Positions 46,501 to 55,267 of a stretch of 64,000 nucleotides of DNA are shown one piece after another. Where the stretch lies: the NCBI RefSeq assembly GCF_007625115.1, contig NZ_VMNH01000007.1, positions 124,001 through 188,000 of the forward strand, in the 5' to 3' direction. The first letter of the stretch is position 1. Every line of letters begins with the position of its first letter. This DNA comes from Sedimenticola selenatireducens (lineage in GTDB: Bacteria; Pseudomonadota; Gammaproteobacteria; Chromatiales; Chromatiaceae). The notes beneath the pieces were generated by a model, which saw nothing but the letters and a program-made list of their open reading frames with translations, was not told where the DNA came from and did not search any database. Both the position numbers and the translations under genes were made by a program.

Positions 46501-47159
46501 AGGAATTGCAGCGGCTGGTACATCAGCAACTCGACCTTTATGGTATTGATTCTGTTTGGCAGGAAGTCGTTTGCCAGATGGTTAGTGATGTACTCGTAAC
46601 TCCACTTGAGTCAGGCAGTGTGCTGAAGCTTAAACAGCTGACTAAATCACAGTGCCTGGTCGAGATGGAATTTAGTTATCCTGTTACTGATCTTAAAGTG
46701 TCAGCGCTGTCTGCATTATTGACTCAGCAGGGCATGGGTAACAGTGAAGAGATGAGACAGGCGATCAGTCGGTTGAGCTTTCGTGATATCAAAGGTTATA
46801 TGAAGGGTTTTATAGATCTGATCTTTGAATATGAAGGATGCTATTATTTGCTTGATTATAAATCAAATTGGTTGGGTGATAAGCCGGGTGATTATGCCCA
46901 AGACAGACTACAGGCGGCGATCGCGCGTGAAGGCTATTATTTACAGTACCTCCTTTACAGTGTCGCGCTGCATCGATACCTCTCAAAGCGATTGAGCAAC
47001 TATGACTATGAAACTCATTTTGGTTCTGTTTACTACTTGTTTCTTCGTGGTATGTCACCGGAGACTGGCCCGAACTATGGTGTGTTTAAGGATCGCCCTC
47101 ACCGCCAGTTAATCGAGTCACTTGATAACTATTTTGCATCGGCAGGTGTTGAGATATGA
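43569..47159 (+). CDS. recB: exodeoxyribonuclease V subunit RecB
   Basis: A 1196-residue 3'-5' helicase and nuclease. Superfamily 1 motifs: Walker A EASAGTGKTYT near residue 18, DEFQDTDPIQYEIF, GDPKQAIYSFRGAD, TVHKSKGLQY and the RLLYVTLTRAQ box. The C-terminal nuclease has FIDLIFEYEGCYYLLDYKSNWLG, with the Asp-Asp-x-Lys type catalytic residues. All parts are intact. Its stop overlaps the recD start by 4 nt. Confidence 0.96.
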   Translation: MQRLSLMDTPLSGMNLIEASAGTGKTYTITGLYIRLIVEQGLTVDQVLVVTYTKAATAELRERIRTRMVALKRAYETGKDDALSRALLVEHADCEQRLQRLNLAILSFDQAAVFTIHGFCQRLLAQSAFESGMPFQTEMLLDERELMQEIVDDFWRIQIQDIQPGLQRYLLQNGFSPERLAIDVRGKINKPYMEIKGCSMPEAIADLESTFYRVLGEVRQAWVSSRDEITRQLRESDGLSRSKYPINSIDNWVIEMDRFLQSNPGPRFKALEKFSTSTINASLKKTGTAPSHPLFDLCDQLLPILDALEHYYEQARVALFERLIRYINEESRVRKLRLRVQSYDDLLLNLDRALQGHRAEQLILAVRRTYAAALIDEFQDTDPIQYEIFRRLFRCDSGSLFLVGDPKQAIYSFRGADIFAYLKARADAGNCYTLDVNWRSVPALIQAVNTLFDQPQGGFLFPQIPFHPTLPAEKEHLDLQVADEDSTSFNVGFMPGKLSKEQATLAATQWTADEIARLIQLGRENQALLAGRSLQGGDIAVLVRSHRQGEMVRQALSERGVYSVQRSQQDVFKSHEAIEIERIMLAIQSPHNEGLIFAALATDLLGISGEEIARLSEDEARLSTHLEQFHVYHLIWLQQGFIRMFRHLMRECQVVEHTLKLENGERRLTNLLHLAELLHQQERNTAAGMESMCNWLNQLRLGERPEDESSQLRLESDDNLVQIVTVHKSKGLQYSVVFAPFVWDGGVRSARSGEACSFHDPEQNYRAVLDLGSADWKTANTIAIDEALAESLRLLYVTLTRAQHRCYITWGQVSGADTSPLAWLLHPPAGGVASDSVAQLAIQFKKLTEDDLLKRLQHWVDQLEGHAKIERLDTIRSPIRVSAMSETQGQQSLNFESLCTRQFNRKLSRGNAVTSFSALASGHESFERPDHDAFQEFVKDEAELRPGRTRFTFPRGANPGSCLHAIFERLDFSGHTQEELQRLVHQQLDLYGIDSVWQEVVCQMVSDVLVTPLESGSVLKLKQLTKSQCLVEMEFSYPVTDLKVSALSALLTQQGMGNSEEMRQAISRLSFRDIKGYMKGFIDLIFEYEGCYYLLDYKSNWLGDKPGDYAQDRLQAAIAREGYYLQYLLYSVALHRYLSKRLSNYDYETHFGSVYYLFLRGMSPETGPNYGVFKDRPHRQLIESLDNYFASAGVEI

Positions 47160-48985
47160 GCTCGACCAAGCACCTCCTTTATGGGTTGCAAGTTCAGGGT
47201 CTGTTCTCTGACCTGGATGTTCACTTCGCCACCCTGATGGGAAAGCTTTCGAAGGATGAGAGCCAAGCGCTGCTGCTGGCGGCCGCACTTGTTAGTCATG
47301 TCAGTAGCATGGGCCATGTATGCCTCTCTTTGGCAGAGTGGAGTGATCAGCTTGTAGGGGATGCGGAAATGGGAGACGCACTCCGACTGCCGTCACTCGA
47401 CAAATGGCGAGAGCAGCTTCTTCAGTATCAGGTCGTAGGGCAACCCGGTGAGCGCACGCCGCTGATACTGGATCATGCTGATCGACTCTACCTTCATCGT
47501 TACTGGGCTTACGAGCAGCAGCTGGCAATAGGATTGCTGGAACTCAGCCAGGCTGAGATGATCACGCCTGATCTATCACGGCTACAGCCGATGCTGACGC
47601 AACTGTTTCCTGTTGAGGAAGGGGGAGTAACGAATTGGCAGAAGATAGCGGCGGCAGTCTCGGTTATAAAGCGTCTTACCGTGATATCCGGCGGGCCGGG
47701 AACCGGTAAGACCAGTACTGTCGTGCGTATTCTTGCACTGCTGCTGCAACAGGCCGGAGATGATCCGCTCTCAATTGCTTTGGCCGCTCCTACAGGCAAA
47801 GCTGCAGCACGATTACAAACATCTATACAGCAGGCTATCAATCAGCTATCGCTCGATGCCTCACTGATCGAAAAAATACCCGATCAGGCGATGACCCTAC
47901 ATCGGCTGATGGGCAGTCGCCGTGATTCGATTCTGTTTCGGCACAGTGCTGAGAATCCGTTATCCTGTGATCTATTGATAATCGATGAAGCATCTATGGT
48001 CGACGTAGCGCTAATGGCAAAGGTGATTGCTGCCTTGCCTGCGCAGGGTCGGCTCATTCTTTTAGGTGATCGGCATCAGTTGGCTTCCGTTGAAGCGGGA
48101 GCCGTTTTGGGCGATATCTGCAGTGAGGGGAGGGGGTTTTCTGAACCATTCCGTGTGCAACTGGGTTGTGTGGTGGGCGAGGCGATTTCGGATATTACCC
48201 CCTCTCAAGGAGTCCTCTCTGATTCCATTGTAGAGTTAACCCATAGCTATCGATTTGACCAGAACAGTGGTATTGGTCAACTGGCAGGGGCTGTAAACAG
48301 GGGGGATTCCGTTGCAGCCCTGTCACTGTTGGAAGATGCGCGCTTCACTGATATCCATCTGTTAAAGCGCGCTGATGATCCCGTCGCTGTGGCACTTTTG
48401 CACTACACCGACTATCTGAACCGGGTCAAGCAAGGGGCTCCGATTGAGGCGATCTTTGAGGCGTATGAAAAATTTCGTGTGTTGTGTGTATTGCGCTTAG
48501 GTGAGCAAGGCGTGTCGGGTTTAAACGAGGCGATCTATGAAGGGCTGGTTGCGGCACATCTGATACCGAGGGGTGATCCCTGGTATCCAGGGCGCCCATT
48601 ACTGATTACCCATAATGACCACAATCTGAAGCTGTATAATGGGGATATCGGAATCCTGCTTCAGGATCAGTCGGGTCAGAAAAGCGTCTATTTTCAGACT
48701 CCTGACGGTTATCGAACAGTGAGTCCATCACGCTTACCGCGTCACGAAACGGCCTTTGCTTTGACGGTGCACAAGAGCCAAGGGTCTGAATTTGAAAGCG
48801 TTCTTTTTATATTGCCCGCCAATGATAACCCTCTGTTGAGTCGTGAGTTGATCTATACTGGTTTGACGCGTAGTCGCACACAACTGATGCTCTGTGATCA
48901 GGCTGGGGTTTTAACCACTGCCCTTAATCAGCGTATTAAGCGAACATCGGGACTCAAGGACCTGCTGTGGCAGGGAAGTCACTGA
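47156..48985 (+). CDS. recD: exodeoxyribonuclease V subunit RecD
   Basis: A 609-residue 5'-3' helicase. Walker A is GGPGTGKTST near residue 180; other motifs are AAPTGKAAARL, IIDEASMVD, LLGDRHQLASVEAGAVLGD, LTHSYRF and the C-terminal ALTVHKSQGSEF plus YTGLTRSR. It completes RecBCD, which degrades linear DNA and loads RecA after Chi. It is coupled to recB by an ATGA overlap. Confidence 0.96.
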   Translation: MSSTKHLLYGLQVQGLFSDLDVHFATLMGKLSKDESQALLLAAALVSHVSSMGHVCLSLAEWSDQLVGDAEMGDALRLPSLDKWREQLLQYQVVGQPGERTPLILDHADRLYLHRYWAYEQQLAIGLLELSQAEMITPDLSRLQPMLTQLFPVEEGGVTNWQKIAAAVSVIKRLTVISGGPGTGKTSTVVRILALLLQQAGDDPLSIALAAPTGKAAARLQTSIQQAINQLSLDASLIEKIPDQAMTLHRLMGSRRDSILFRHSAENPLSCDLLIIDEASMVDVALMAKVIAALPAQGRLILLGDRHQLASVEAGAVLGDICSEGRGFSEPFRVQLGCVVGEAISDITPSQGVLSDSIVELTHSYRFDQNSGIGQLAGAVNRGDSVAALSLLEDARFTDIHLLKRADDPVAVALLHYTDYLNRVKQGAPIEAIFEAYEKFRVLCVLRLGEQGVSGLNEAIYEGLVAAHLIPRGDPWYPGRPLLITHNDHNLKLYNGDIGILLQDQSGQKSVYFQTPDGYRTVSPSRLPRHETAFALTVHKSQGSEFESVLFILPANDNPLLSRELIYTGLTRSRTQLMLCDQAGVLTTALNQRIKRTSGLKDLLWQGSH

Positions 48986-49327
48986 CCTTGCAATGTGTGA
49001 TAACAATCACCCTTGAACAGACTGATTACAAAATGTTGCGGGAATTGTGAGTGTTATCACCACGAAAGAGACAAAAATAGTCTAAAAATCAACTATCAGC
49101 CCCTGATTACTTGCCTTTAACTTTAATTCAGTTAATACTCATACGGCTATCTAAGAATGTAATGATACCAAGCAGGCGTAAAGGGGCGGTGATCTCTGAG
49201 TCTTGTTTGCGTTTCGGTATTCCGGGTCACAAGTAATGGATCAGAGAGTTCAAGTGGCCGACATGAGGGGGCGTATGTCAACGGACTGGCAGTCACCGCG
49301 TATTAATATAAACGGGGAAAGGGTTCG
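48986..49327. other. intergenic region upstream of the orphan parA
   Basis: About 340 bp without a supported gene. It contains a CRP-like inverted repeat at 49046-49061 and an otherwise AT-leaning sequence up to the parA ribosome site GGGGAAAGGG. No clear terminator hairpin for recD was found. Confidence 0.4.
49046..49061. promoter_or_regulatory. CRP-like binding site
   Basis: TGTGAGTGTTATCACC matches the TGTGA-N6-TCACA consensus with one mismatch. It lies about 280 bp before the parA gene. It is a motif match only, and could also serve a related CRP/FNR-family regulator. Confidence 0.35.
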
Positions 49328-50059
49328 ATGCACAATATAATGGTGCTCAACGCAAAAGGCGGTTGTGGAAAGACCACTATTTCTACTACATTGGCGTGCT
49401 ATTTTGCAGGGCAGGGCTACAAAACTGCTCTGATGGACTACGATCCTCAGAATTCCAGTCATCATTGGCTGGAAATGCGTGACCCCACTCAACCCCAAAT
49501 CCGTTCCATTGATGCTGCGCGTTCGCGTACAGGTATGACCCGCACCTGGCAGCTGCATACCGGTGTAGAGACAGAAGTTGTAATTATAGATACACCTGCT
49601 GGCGTTACCGGCGGGCAACTTATCGATCTTTTCAATAAGGCCGACACCATACTGGTACCGGTCATGCCCAATGTGATTGATTTACATGCGGTAGAAGGTT
49701 TTGTCGGTGAGTTGATGCGTTTTGCCAAGAACCGGTTACATGGCAAACGAATTGCCATGGTCATTAATCGAGTGCGATTTAAGACAGCCACGTATCAAAA
49801 GATCGAAGAGCTGGCTGAAAAGATGGGTATTCCACTGATTGGATCACTGCGAGATACTCAGAACTATGCCATTGCCATGGAATCTGGTCTGGGTATCTGT
49901 GAAATGAAGCAGAGTATCTCATCCAAAGACAGAAAACAGTGGCAACCCATCATCAACTGGCTTCACGAGGCTATCCCTGGAAAGGAGACGGCCAAGTCTT
50001 CAGCTTATCCAGATATGATGGGGTGGCAGCCAGAAGCCAAGAGCGTGGCTATCTCCTGA
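49328..50059 (+). CDS. orphan ParA-family ATPase
   Basis: A 243-residue Walker-type ATPase with the deviant Walker A KGGCGKTT at residues 10-17 (signature Lys10), Asp-rich MDYDPQNSS, and Walker B VVIIDTPAG. This is the ParA/MinD fold used for positioning DNA or protein cargo. No ParB, parS or known cargo gene is adjacent, so it is an orphan. The extended C-terminus (about 215-243) is polar and unassigned. In sulfur oxidisers such orphans may position plasmids, chemoreceptors or microcompartments, but nothing here decides which. Confidence 0.85.
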   Translation: MHNIMVLNAKGGCGKTTISTTLACYFAGQGYKTALMDYDPQNSSHHWLEMRDPTQPQIRSIDAARSRTGMTRTWQLHTGVETEVVIIDTPAGVTGGQLIDLFNKADTILVPVMPNVIDLHAVEGFVGELMRFAKNRLHGKRIAMVINRVRFKTATYQKIEELAEKMGIPLIGSLRDTQNYAIAMESGLGICEMKQSISSKDRKQWQPIINWLHEAIPGKETAKSSAYPDMMGWQPEAKSVAIS

Positions 50060-50364
50060 TTCACCCCACTCTGCGTCATTGAACTCAATAATTTCCCTTT
50101 TAAATCAAGGCAGTATTTTTTTACTGCCCATATAAATATAAATTTGGGATAACCCACACTTCCATGTGGTAGGGTATGCCCAGAATTTAAACTGCACGGG
50201 ATATCTGTCTGTTACCGCTCAGTCTATTTAGAGTTGTGTATCTTCTGCATATCTACGGCTATTATTCTGCTAAAAAATTATAACTACTTGATTACTAAGA
50301 TTAAATAGTAAGCGGGTAAAAATTTTCTGATAAATGTTCTTTTGTTCTAAGGAGATCTTGAGAC
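50060..50364. other. AT-rich intergenic region before sat
   Basis: About 300 bp without a gene. It holds a hairpin with an all-T loop at 50109-50128 and AT-rich sequence that must contain the sat promoter. The strong AAGGAG ribosome site of sat is at 50349-50354. Confidence 0.4.
50109..50128 (+). terminator. hairpin with a T6 loop after parA
   Basis: GGCAGTA (50109-50115) pairs perfectly with TACTGCC (50122-50128) around a loop of six T. No T run follows on the + strand, so it is an unusual terminator candidate for the parA transcript. Confidence 0.4.
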
Positions 50365-51552
50365 ATGATTAAGCCTGTCGGATCCGATACCCTTCAGCCG
50401 CTATTTGTCTATGACACTGATAAACACCATGCACTGATGCATGAGGCTGAGTCTTTACCTTCGGTCATCATCAGTTCCCAGGCTGCAGGCAATGCAGTCA
50501 TGCTGGGCGCTGGTTATTTCAATCCCCTGAAAGGTTTTATGACCGTAGGGGATGCCATGGGTTGTGCCGAAAACATGAAAATGTCAGATGGCAGTTTCTT
50601 CCCCGTGCCTGTGCTCTGCCTGCTAGAGAGCGTTGATGCCATTCAAGGCGCGAAACGCATCGCGTTACGCGATCCTAATGTGGAAGGCAATCCTGTTCTT
50701 GCTGTCATGGATATTACGGCTACTGAGCAAGTGACGGATGAGCAGATGGCCGTTATGACCAGTAAGGTGTATGGCACCTCTGATCCAGAGCATCCTGGAG
50801 TGGCTGCGTTTAATAGCCAGGGTCGCATTGCTATTTCAGGACCCATTCAGGTCCTCAGCTTCAGCTATTTCCAGAGCGATTTCCCTGATACGTTCCGTAC
50901 TGCGGTGGAGATTCGTAACGAGATCCAGGAGCGTGGTTGGAAAACCATCGTAGCCTTCCAGACACGTAATCCAATGCATCGTGCTCATGAAGAGTTGTGC
51001 AAAATGGCAATGGATGCAGTCGACGCTGACGGCGTGGTAATTCATATGTTGTTGGGCAAGCTTAAGCCTGGTGATATTCCTGCCCCTGTTCGTGATGCCG
51101 CGATTCGTAAGATGGCCGAGCTCTATTTCCCACCCAATACCGTCTCTATCACAGGGTACGGTTTTGACATGCTCTATGCCGGTCCCCGTGAAGCCGTTCT
51201 GCACGCCTATTTCCGTCAGAACATGGGTGCTACCCATTTCATTATCGGTCGTGATCATGCAGGTGTTGGTGATTACTATGGTGCATTTGATGCACAGACG
51301 ATCTTCGATAATGAGGTGCCAGTAGACGCACTCGATATTGAGATCTTCAAGGCTGACCATACTGCCTATTCCAAGAAGCTTAACCGCGTTGTGATGATGC
51401 GTGATGCGCCTGATCACAGCAAAGAAGACTTTGTTCTGCTTTCTGGCACCAAGGTGCGTGAGATGCTGGGGCAGGGCATGGCGCCTCCCCCTGAGTTCTC
51501 CCGACCTGAAGTGGCTGAAATACTGATGGCCTACTATCAGTCATTGAACTGA
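50365..51552 (+). CDS. sat: sulfate adenylyltransferase (ATP sulfurylase)
   Basis: A 395-residue homo-oligomeric ATP sulfurylase of the Sat/MET3 type. The nucleotide-binding core has QTRNPMHRAHE at 199-209 (Gln-x-Arg-Asn-Pro and His-x-x-His) and GRDHAGVG further on, with a PUA-like N-terminal domain (GAGYFNPLKGFM). In sulfur-oxidising bacteria this enzyme works in the oxidative direction, making ATP and sulfate from APS and pyrophosphate. In others it activates sulfate. The absence of CysDN and the family type favour the oxidative use, but aprAB is not in the window. An ideal AAGGAG ribosome site suggests high expression. Confidence 0.95.
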   Translation: MIKPVGSDTLQPLFVYDTDKHHALMHEAESLPSVIISSQAAGNAVMLGAGYFNPLKGFMTVGDAMGCAENMKMSDGSFFPVPVLCLLESVDAIQGAKRIALRDPNVEGNPVLAVMDITATEQVTDEQMAVMTSKVYGTSDPEHPGVAAFNSQGRIAISGPIQVLSFSYFQSDFPDTFRTAVEIRNEIQERGWKTIVAFQTRNPMHRAHEELCKMAMDAVDADGVVIHMLLGKLKPGDIPAPVRDAAIRKMAELYFPPNTVSITGYGFDMLYAGPREAVLHAYFRQNMGATHFIIGRDHAGVGDYYGAFDAQTIFDNEVPVDALDIEIFKADHTAYSKKLNRVVMMRDAPDHSKEDFVLLSGTKVREMLGQGMAPPPEFSRPEVAEILMAYYQSLN

Positions 51553-51880
51553 TCGTTGAAACCCCTCTGAGGCCTCGGCATCAGAGGGGTTCATATCCCC
51601 GCTTATACAGGTATTCTGCGTGATTCCTACCGTTTTTTCCGGGTAGATCCCACAGCATGCAGTGATGCTAAACGACCCTAATGGACGTTGACCTTTAGTA
51701 CCCCCTCTGTGCATCTATCACAATAGTCTAACTTACTGAATGTTAAGTAATAGATGATCATTCAGGACTATCCTGTATTAACCTTCTAGGTATTCGACAG
51801 GGAGTCGTTCCAACAGGTAAGATGCCCTACGCTTTCGCTATATTGCTTATACCCGAAAAAATAACCGGAGGAGTTGATAA
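51553..51880. other. intergenic region between sat and metY
   Basis: About 330 bp without a gene. The sat terminator-like hairpin lies at the left end, and the metY ribosome site CCGGAGGAG at the right end. I looked for a SAM or SAH riboswitch and for MetJ-type AGACGTCT boxes before metY and saw none. Confidence 0.45.
51560..51591 (+). terminator. terminator-like hairpin after sat
   Basis: AACCCCTCTGA (51560-51570) and TCAGAGGGGTT (51581-51591) form a perfect 11-bp stem with a ten-base loop, eight bases after the sat stop. The following bases CATATCCCC are not T-rich, so termination may need Rho, or the stem may protect the message end. Confidence 0.65.
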
Positions 51881-53155
51881 ATGAAGATCGAAACAGTGGC
51901 TATACATGGCGGTTATGAGCCGGATCCGACAACCAAAGCGGTTGCCGTTCCTATCTATCAAACCACCTCGTATGCCTTTGATGACACTCAGCATGGCGCA
52001 GATCTGTTCGATCTGAAGGTCCAGGGCAATATCTATACCCGGATCATGAACCCAACGACCGATGTACTTGAGAAGCGCGTTGCGGCGATGGAGGGTGGCA
52101 TTGGTGCACTGGCGTTGGCCTCTGGTATGGCTGCAATCACCAATACCGTATTTACCCTGTGTGAGTCGGGTGACAATATTGTTACTACTACCACATTGTA
52201 TGGGGGGACCTATAATCTATTTGCCCATACCCTCCCTCAGTTAGGCATTGAGGCACGATTCGCAGATCCAAAAGACCCCGAAGGGATGGCTGCCTTGATT
52301 GATGAGCGGACCAAAATGGTGTTCTGCGAATCTATTGGTAATCCTGCCGGTAACGTGGTGGATATTGGTGCTTTGGCTGATATGGCACATGCTAACGGTG
52401 TGCCGCTTGTTGTCGATAATACGGTTCCGTCCCCCTATCTGTGTCGTCCATTTGAACATGGTGCTGATATTGTTGTGCATGCCTTGACTAAGTACATGGG
52501 GGGTCATGGCACTACGATTGGCGGCATAATTGTGGATTCGGGTAATTTCCCCTGGGCAGACCACGCTGAACGATTCAAGCGGTTAAATACACCGGATGTT
52601 TCTTATCACGGAGTGGTTTACACGGAAGCGCTGGGTCCTGCGGCCTTTATTGGGCGCGCTCGTGTGGTTCCATTGCGCAATATGGGCGCTGCCATTTCAC
52701 CCTTTAACAGCTTCCTTGTTTTACAGGGCTTGGAAACGCTTCCAGTGCGAATGGATCGCCATTGCGAAAATGCCATCGCCGTTGCAAATTACCTGCAGTC
52801 ACATCCCCAAGTAGAATGGGTGCGTTATGCGGGTCTGGAAGGAAGTCCCGATAGGCCGTTGGTGGATAAGTACATGGGTGGACGGGCATCCAGCATCTTG
52901 TCATTCGGTATTACTGGGGGCAAGGAGGCTGGTGCCCGCTTTATCGATGCATTGAAGCTGGCAGTGCGTCTGGTCAATATTGGTGACGCGAAGACGTTGG
53001 CCTGTCATCCTGCCACAACGACACATCGCCAGCTTAATCCGGAAGAGCTGGCAAGGGCTGGTGTCAGTGAAGACCTGGTTAGATTGTCCATCGGTATCGA
53101 GCATATTGACGATATTATTGACGATCTTGCACAAGCCCTTGAGGCATCTCGCTAA
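51881..53155 (+). CDS. metY: O-acetylhomoserine sulfhydrylase-type PLP enzyme
   Basis: A 424-residue enzyme of the Cys/Met metabolism PLP family, fold type I. MetY-type features are AIHGGYEPDPTTKAVAVPIYQTTSYAF, YTRIMNPTTDVLEKRVAAMEGG, and the PLP lysine in HALTKYMGGHGTTIGG (near residue 207). It would make homocysteine from O-acetylhomoserine and sulfide. It lies after sat with an independent promoter region, giving a sulfur-metabolism pair. A gamma-lyase is a less likely alternative because of the length and the TKYMGGHGT motif. Confidence 0.92.
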   Translation: MKIETVAIHGGYEPDPTTKAVAVPIYQTTSYAFDDTQHGADLFDLKVQGNIYTRIMNPTTDVLEKRVAAMEGGIGALALASGMAAITNTVFTLCESGDNIVTTTTLYGGTYNLFAHTLPQLGIEARFADPKDPEGMAALIDERTKMVFCESIGNPAGNVVDIGALADMAHANGVPLVVDNTVPSPYLCRPFEHGADIVVHALTKYMGGHGTTIGGIIVDSGNFPWADHAERFKRLNTPDVSYHGVVYTEALGPAAFIGRARVVPLRNMGAAISPFNSFLVLQGLETLPVRMDRHCENAIAVANYLQSHPQVEWVRYAGLEGSPDRPLVDKYMGGRASSILSFGITGGKEAGARFIDALKLAVRLVNIGDAKTLACHPATTTHRQLNPEELARAGVSEDLVRLSIGIEHIDDIIDDLAQALEASR

Positions 53156-53160
53156 AACAA

Positions 53161-53186
53161 AATGGGCGGTCAAGTGACCGCCCATT
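53161..53186. terminator. bidirectional terminator between metY and the Sel1-repeat gene
   Basis: AATGGGCGGTCA (53161-53172) and TGACCGCCCATT (53175-53186) are perfect complements around a tiny loop. T-rich sequence (CGTTTTATACTTTATT) follows on the + strand and ATTTTGTTTTAG on the minus strand, so it can stop both convergent genes. Confidence 0.85.
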
Positions 53187-53227
53187 CGTTTTATACTTTA
53201 TTATTTGTCTGGATGCTGTAAAGGCGT

Positions 53228-53599
53228 TTATTTGCCAAGGCGCTTTTTGTATACAGCAAGCGTCTCTTCAGCCTGCTTAACTTGTTCCAAGCTCATGGCA
53301 GATGAAGCCGCCAGTTTGAATTTTTCTGCATACTTGTCTCCGCCATGTTGTGCTAGCCCAAACCAAATATAGGCATTGATGTAATCTTTTTCAGTTCCAA
53401 CACCATACAGATACATTCCCGCCAATTTACCGAAGGCATCAGAATCACCCGCATCAGCGGCCAGTTGGTACTGTTTAAATGCTTCAGCATAGTTGCCTTG
53501 CGCATAGGCTGCCAATCCGGCTTCAAGGTCCGCCTGTAAAGGCGCTGAAAACAGGGCTGCGAGGGCAAGCATTAAGAGACGTTTACGATAGGTTTTCAT
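53228..53599 (-). CDS. secreted Sel1-repeat (TPR-like) protein
   Basis: A 123-residue protein from the ATG at 53599; the longer frame to 53653 would spoil the signal peptide. Residues 1-23 are a signal peptide cleaved after LQA. The mature part has about two Sel1-like repeats (GLAAYAQGNYAEAFKQYQLAADAGDSDAFGKLAGMYLYG, split here by function: first helix pair then GVGTEKDYINAYIWFGLAQ). Such repeats mediate protein contacts in the periplasm. No partner is evident. Confidence 0.8.
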   Translation of the reverse strand: MKTYRKRLLMLALAALFSAPLQADLEAGLAAYAQGNYAEAFKQYQLAADAGDSDAFGKLAGMYLYGVGTEKDYINAYIWFGLAQHGGDKYAEKFKLAASSAMSLEQVKQAEETLAVYKKRLGK

Positions 53600-53685
53600 G
53601 ATAGCTACCCGCAATGAAGGAATGCGCAATTTTACTGTAATCTGCACACACATTGAAGCAATCTGAAGAATTCTGAGGCCAAAGG

Positions 53686-54189
53686 TTACTTTTTGGATAT
53701 ATGCAGCCCTGCAGGAAGATTAGGAGCTGTCCTCGCGCGTAGAATAGATTGGTTCAATAACTGTTGGTAGGCTGCCACATCATTATAGCCAACGATCGGG
53801 TCGCCAAGTACCACGCCGTGCTGGTCGAGCAGAATGACTGTTGGCGTTGCGTACACATGATAACGGGAGACAAAGATACGACTGCGTACTGAGTCGCCAT
53901 CAAAGTCGACAACTTTCCCACCACGGTCGATTTTAAATTCCCGTAAAAGAACGCGGTTCGTCAAAGTACCGTTTTCCAACATGGGATTGAGTACCTGTGT
54001 ATTCAGCTTGTCGCAGTAATTACAGCTCTCAGAGCTAAATACCACCATGATTGGTTTGTCTTCTTTGGTGGCAATGGCCGCTTCAGCAGACCAATCGTCT
54101 ACTTTTGACACATTGAGCGAGTCAGCATGAGCGAGGAGTGGGGCTAGTATCAGGGAGAGTATCGCAATGGCACTACTGAACAGCTTCAC
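53686..54189 (-). CDS. periplasmic thioredoxin-like protein
   Basis: A 167-residue exported protein. A signal peptide (to about LLAHA, residue 22) is followed by a thioredoxin fold with the redox pair Cys-Asn-Tyr-Cys in ESCNYCDKL (near 57-60) and the cis-proline motif YATPTVILLDQHG. It resembles the thioredoxin-like proteins (SoxW/DsbE-type) that reduce sulfur-carrier or cytochrome-maturation proteins. The exact partner is not visible. Its gene stands alone between the Sel1-repeat gene and mscS. Confidence 0.85.
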   Translation of the reverse strand: MKLFSSAIAILSLILAPLLAHADSLNVSKVDDWSAEAAIATKEDKPIMVVFSSESCNYCDKLNTQVLNPMLENGTLTNRVLLREFKIDRGGKVVDFDGDSVRSRIFVSRYHVYATPTVILLDQHGVVLGDPIVGYNDVAAYQQLLNQSILRARTAPNLPAGLHISKK

Positions 54190-54288
54190 AAAGAGGGGTG
54201 TCCTGCATAACTATAATATTAGAAGATTATAATATATAATATAATTTATGCAAGAGAAGAATGAATAAATAAATAAGGAATAATGCGT

Positions 54289-54323
54289 GATCGCTTACCC
54301 ACTTTTTGAGCAGGTAGGCGATC
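54289..54323 (-). terminator. hairpin downstream of mscS
   Basis: GATCGCTTACC (54289-54299) pairs with GGTAGGCGATC (54313-54323) with one wobble pair. It lies five bases after the stop of the leftward mscS gene. Only a weak T-rich stretch follows on the minus strand. Confidence 0.45.
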
Positions 54324-54327
54324 TCAA

Positions 54328-55146
54328 TCAGGCTTCCTTACTGAGGTGAACATCCATCTGCGGATAGGGGATAGAGATTCCATTGTCATCAAAGGCCAAT
54401 TTAATCTTTTCAGTAAGATCAAATTTAACACTCCAGTAATCGCCGCTCAGTACCCAGGGGCGTACATTGAAGTTGACACTGCTGTCGGCCAGTTCGCCTA
54501 CCGCGACAAGAGGCGCAGGGTCTTTTAACACGCGTTCATCAGTCGCCAATAGATCGATCAAAATTTGCTTTGCCTTGCGGATGTCATCGCCATAACCGAT
54601 ACCAAACACCATATCAATCCGGCGTGTATCCCGGGCAGAAAAATTAGTAATCGTGCCGTTATAGATTGAGCCGTTTGGCACAATGACCTCACGGTTATCG
54701 CCCGTTCGCATAATAGTGCTAAAAATACTGATGGTTTCAACAACACCAGCAGTACCACCGGCTTCGACAAAATCACCTGTCTTGAAAGGCCGGAAGACGA
54801 TCAGCATGACGCCAGCCGCAAAATTCTGTAATGAGTTCTGTAAGGCGAGACCGACGGCCAAGCCTGCTGCACCCATCAAAGCGATGAGTGAGGTCGTATC
54901 CACTCCCAGTTGGTCCATTGATGCGATGACAATGAACAGTAACAAGATGGCATGAGCAATCGAGACAACAAAATCGATGAGGATCTCATCCATCTTGCTC
55001 TTTTTGAGTAGCTTTTTGACAACCTTGAGCAGTATGTTGGCAACCCATCGACCGATGATAAAAGTAGCCAGGGCCAGGACAATATTAATGCCCCAGGGAA
55101 TAACAAAAGTGGAAAGGATTTTCTCTATATCCATGAATTCAGGCAT
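54328..55146 (-). CDS. mscS: small-conductance mechanosensitive channel MscS
   Basis: A 272-residue channel that opens under membrane tension to protect against osmotic downshock. Three hydrophobic helices are seen; the third is the pore helix with LMGAAGLAVGLALQNSLQNFAAGVML. The cytoplasmic beta domain starts RPFKTGDFVEAGGTAGVVE, with VIVPNGSIYNGTITNFS, all typical. ATG 55146 is chosen because GGAG lies just upstream; a TTG at 55158 would place that site inside the coding region. Confidence 0.93.
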   Translation of the reverse strand: MPEFMDIEKILSTFVIPWGINIVLALATFIIGRWVANILLKVVKKLLKKSKMDEILIDFVVSIAHAILLLFIVIASMDQLGVDTTSLIALMGAAGLAVGLALQNSLQNFAAGVMLIVFRPFKTGDFVEAGGTAGVVETISIFSTIMRTGDNREVIVPNGSIYNGTITNFSARDTRRIDMVFGIGYGDDIRKAKQILIDLLATDERVLKDPAPLVAVGELADSSVNFNVRPWVLSGDYWSVKFDLTEKIKLAFDDNGISIPYPQMDVHLSKEA

Positions 55147-55267
55147 GTACAACTCCAATAATTGATCAGTTCAGTGTCAGTTTACTGGGTCATAATATAA
55201 CAGACATATATCAGGTGATGACAGATGTCCTCGCGCGCTTAGGATGATGGGATGATTGTCAGGGGGC

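Noticed and set aside
51592-51880. SAM/SAH riboswitch or MetJ operator before metY
   Set aside because: No conserved riboswitch core and no AGACGTCT-type boxes could be found.
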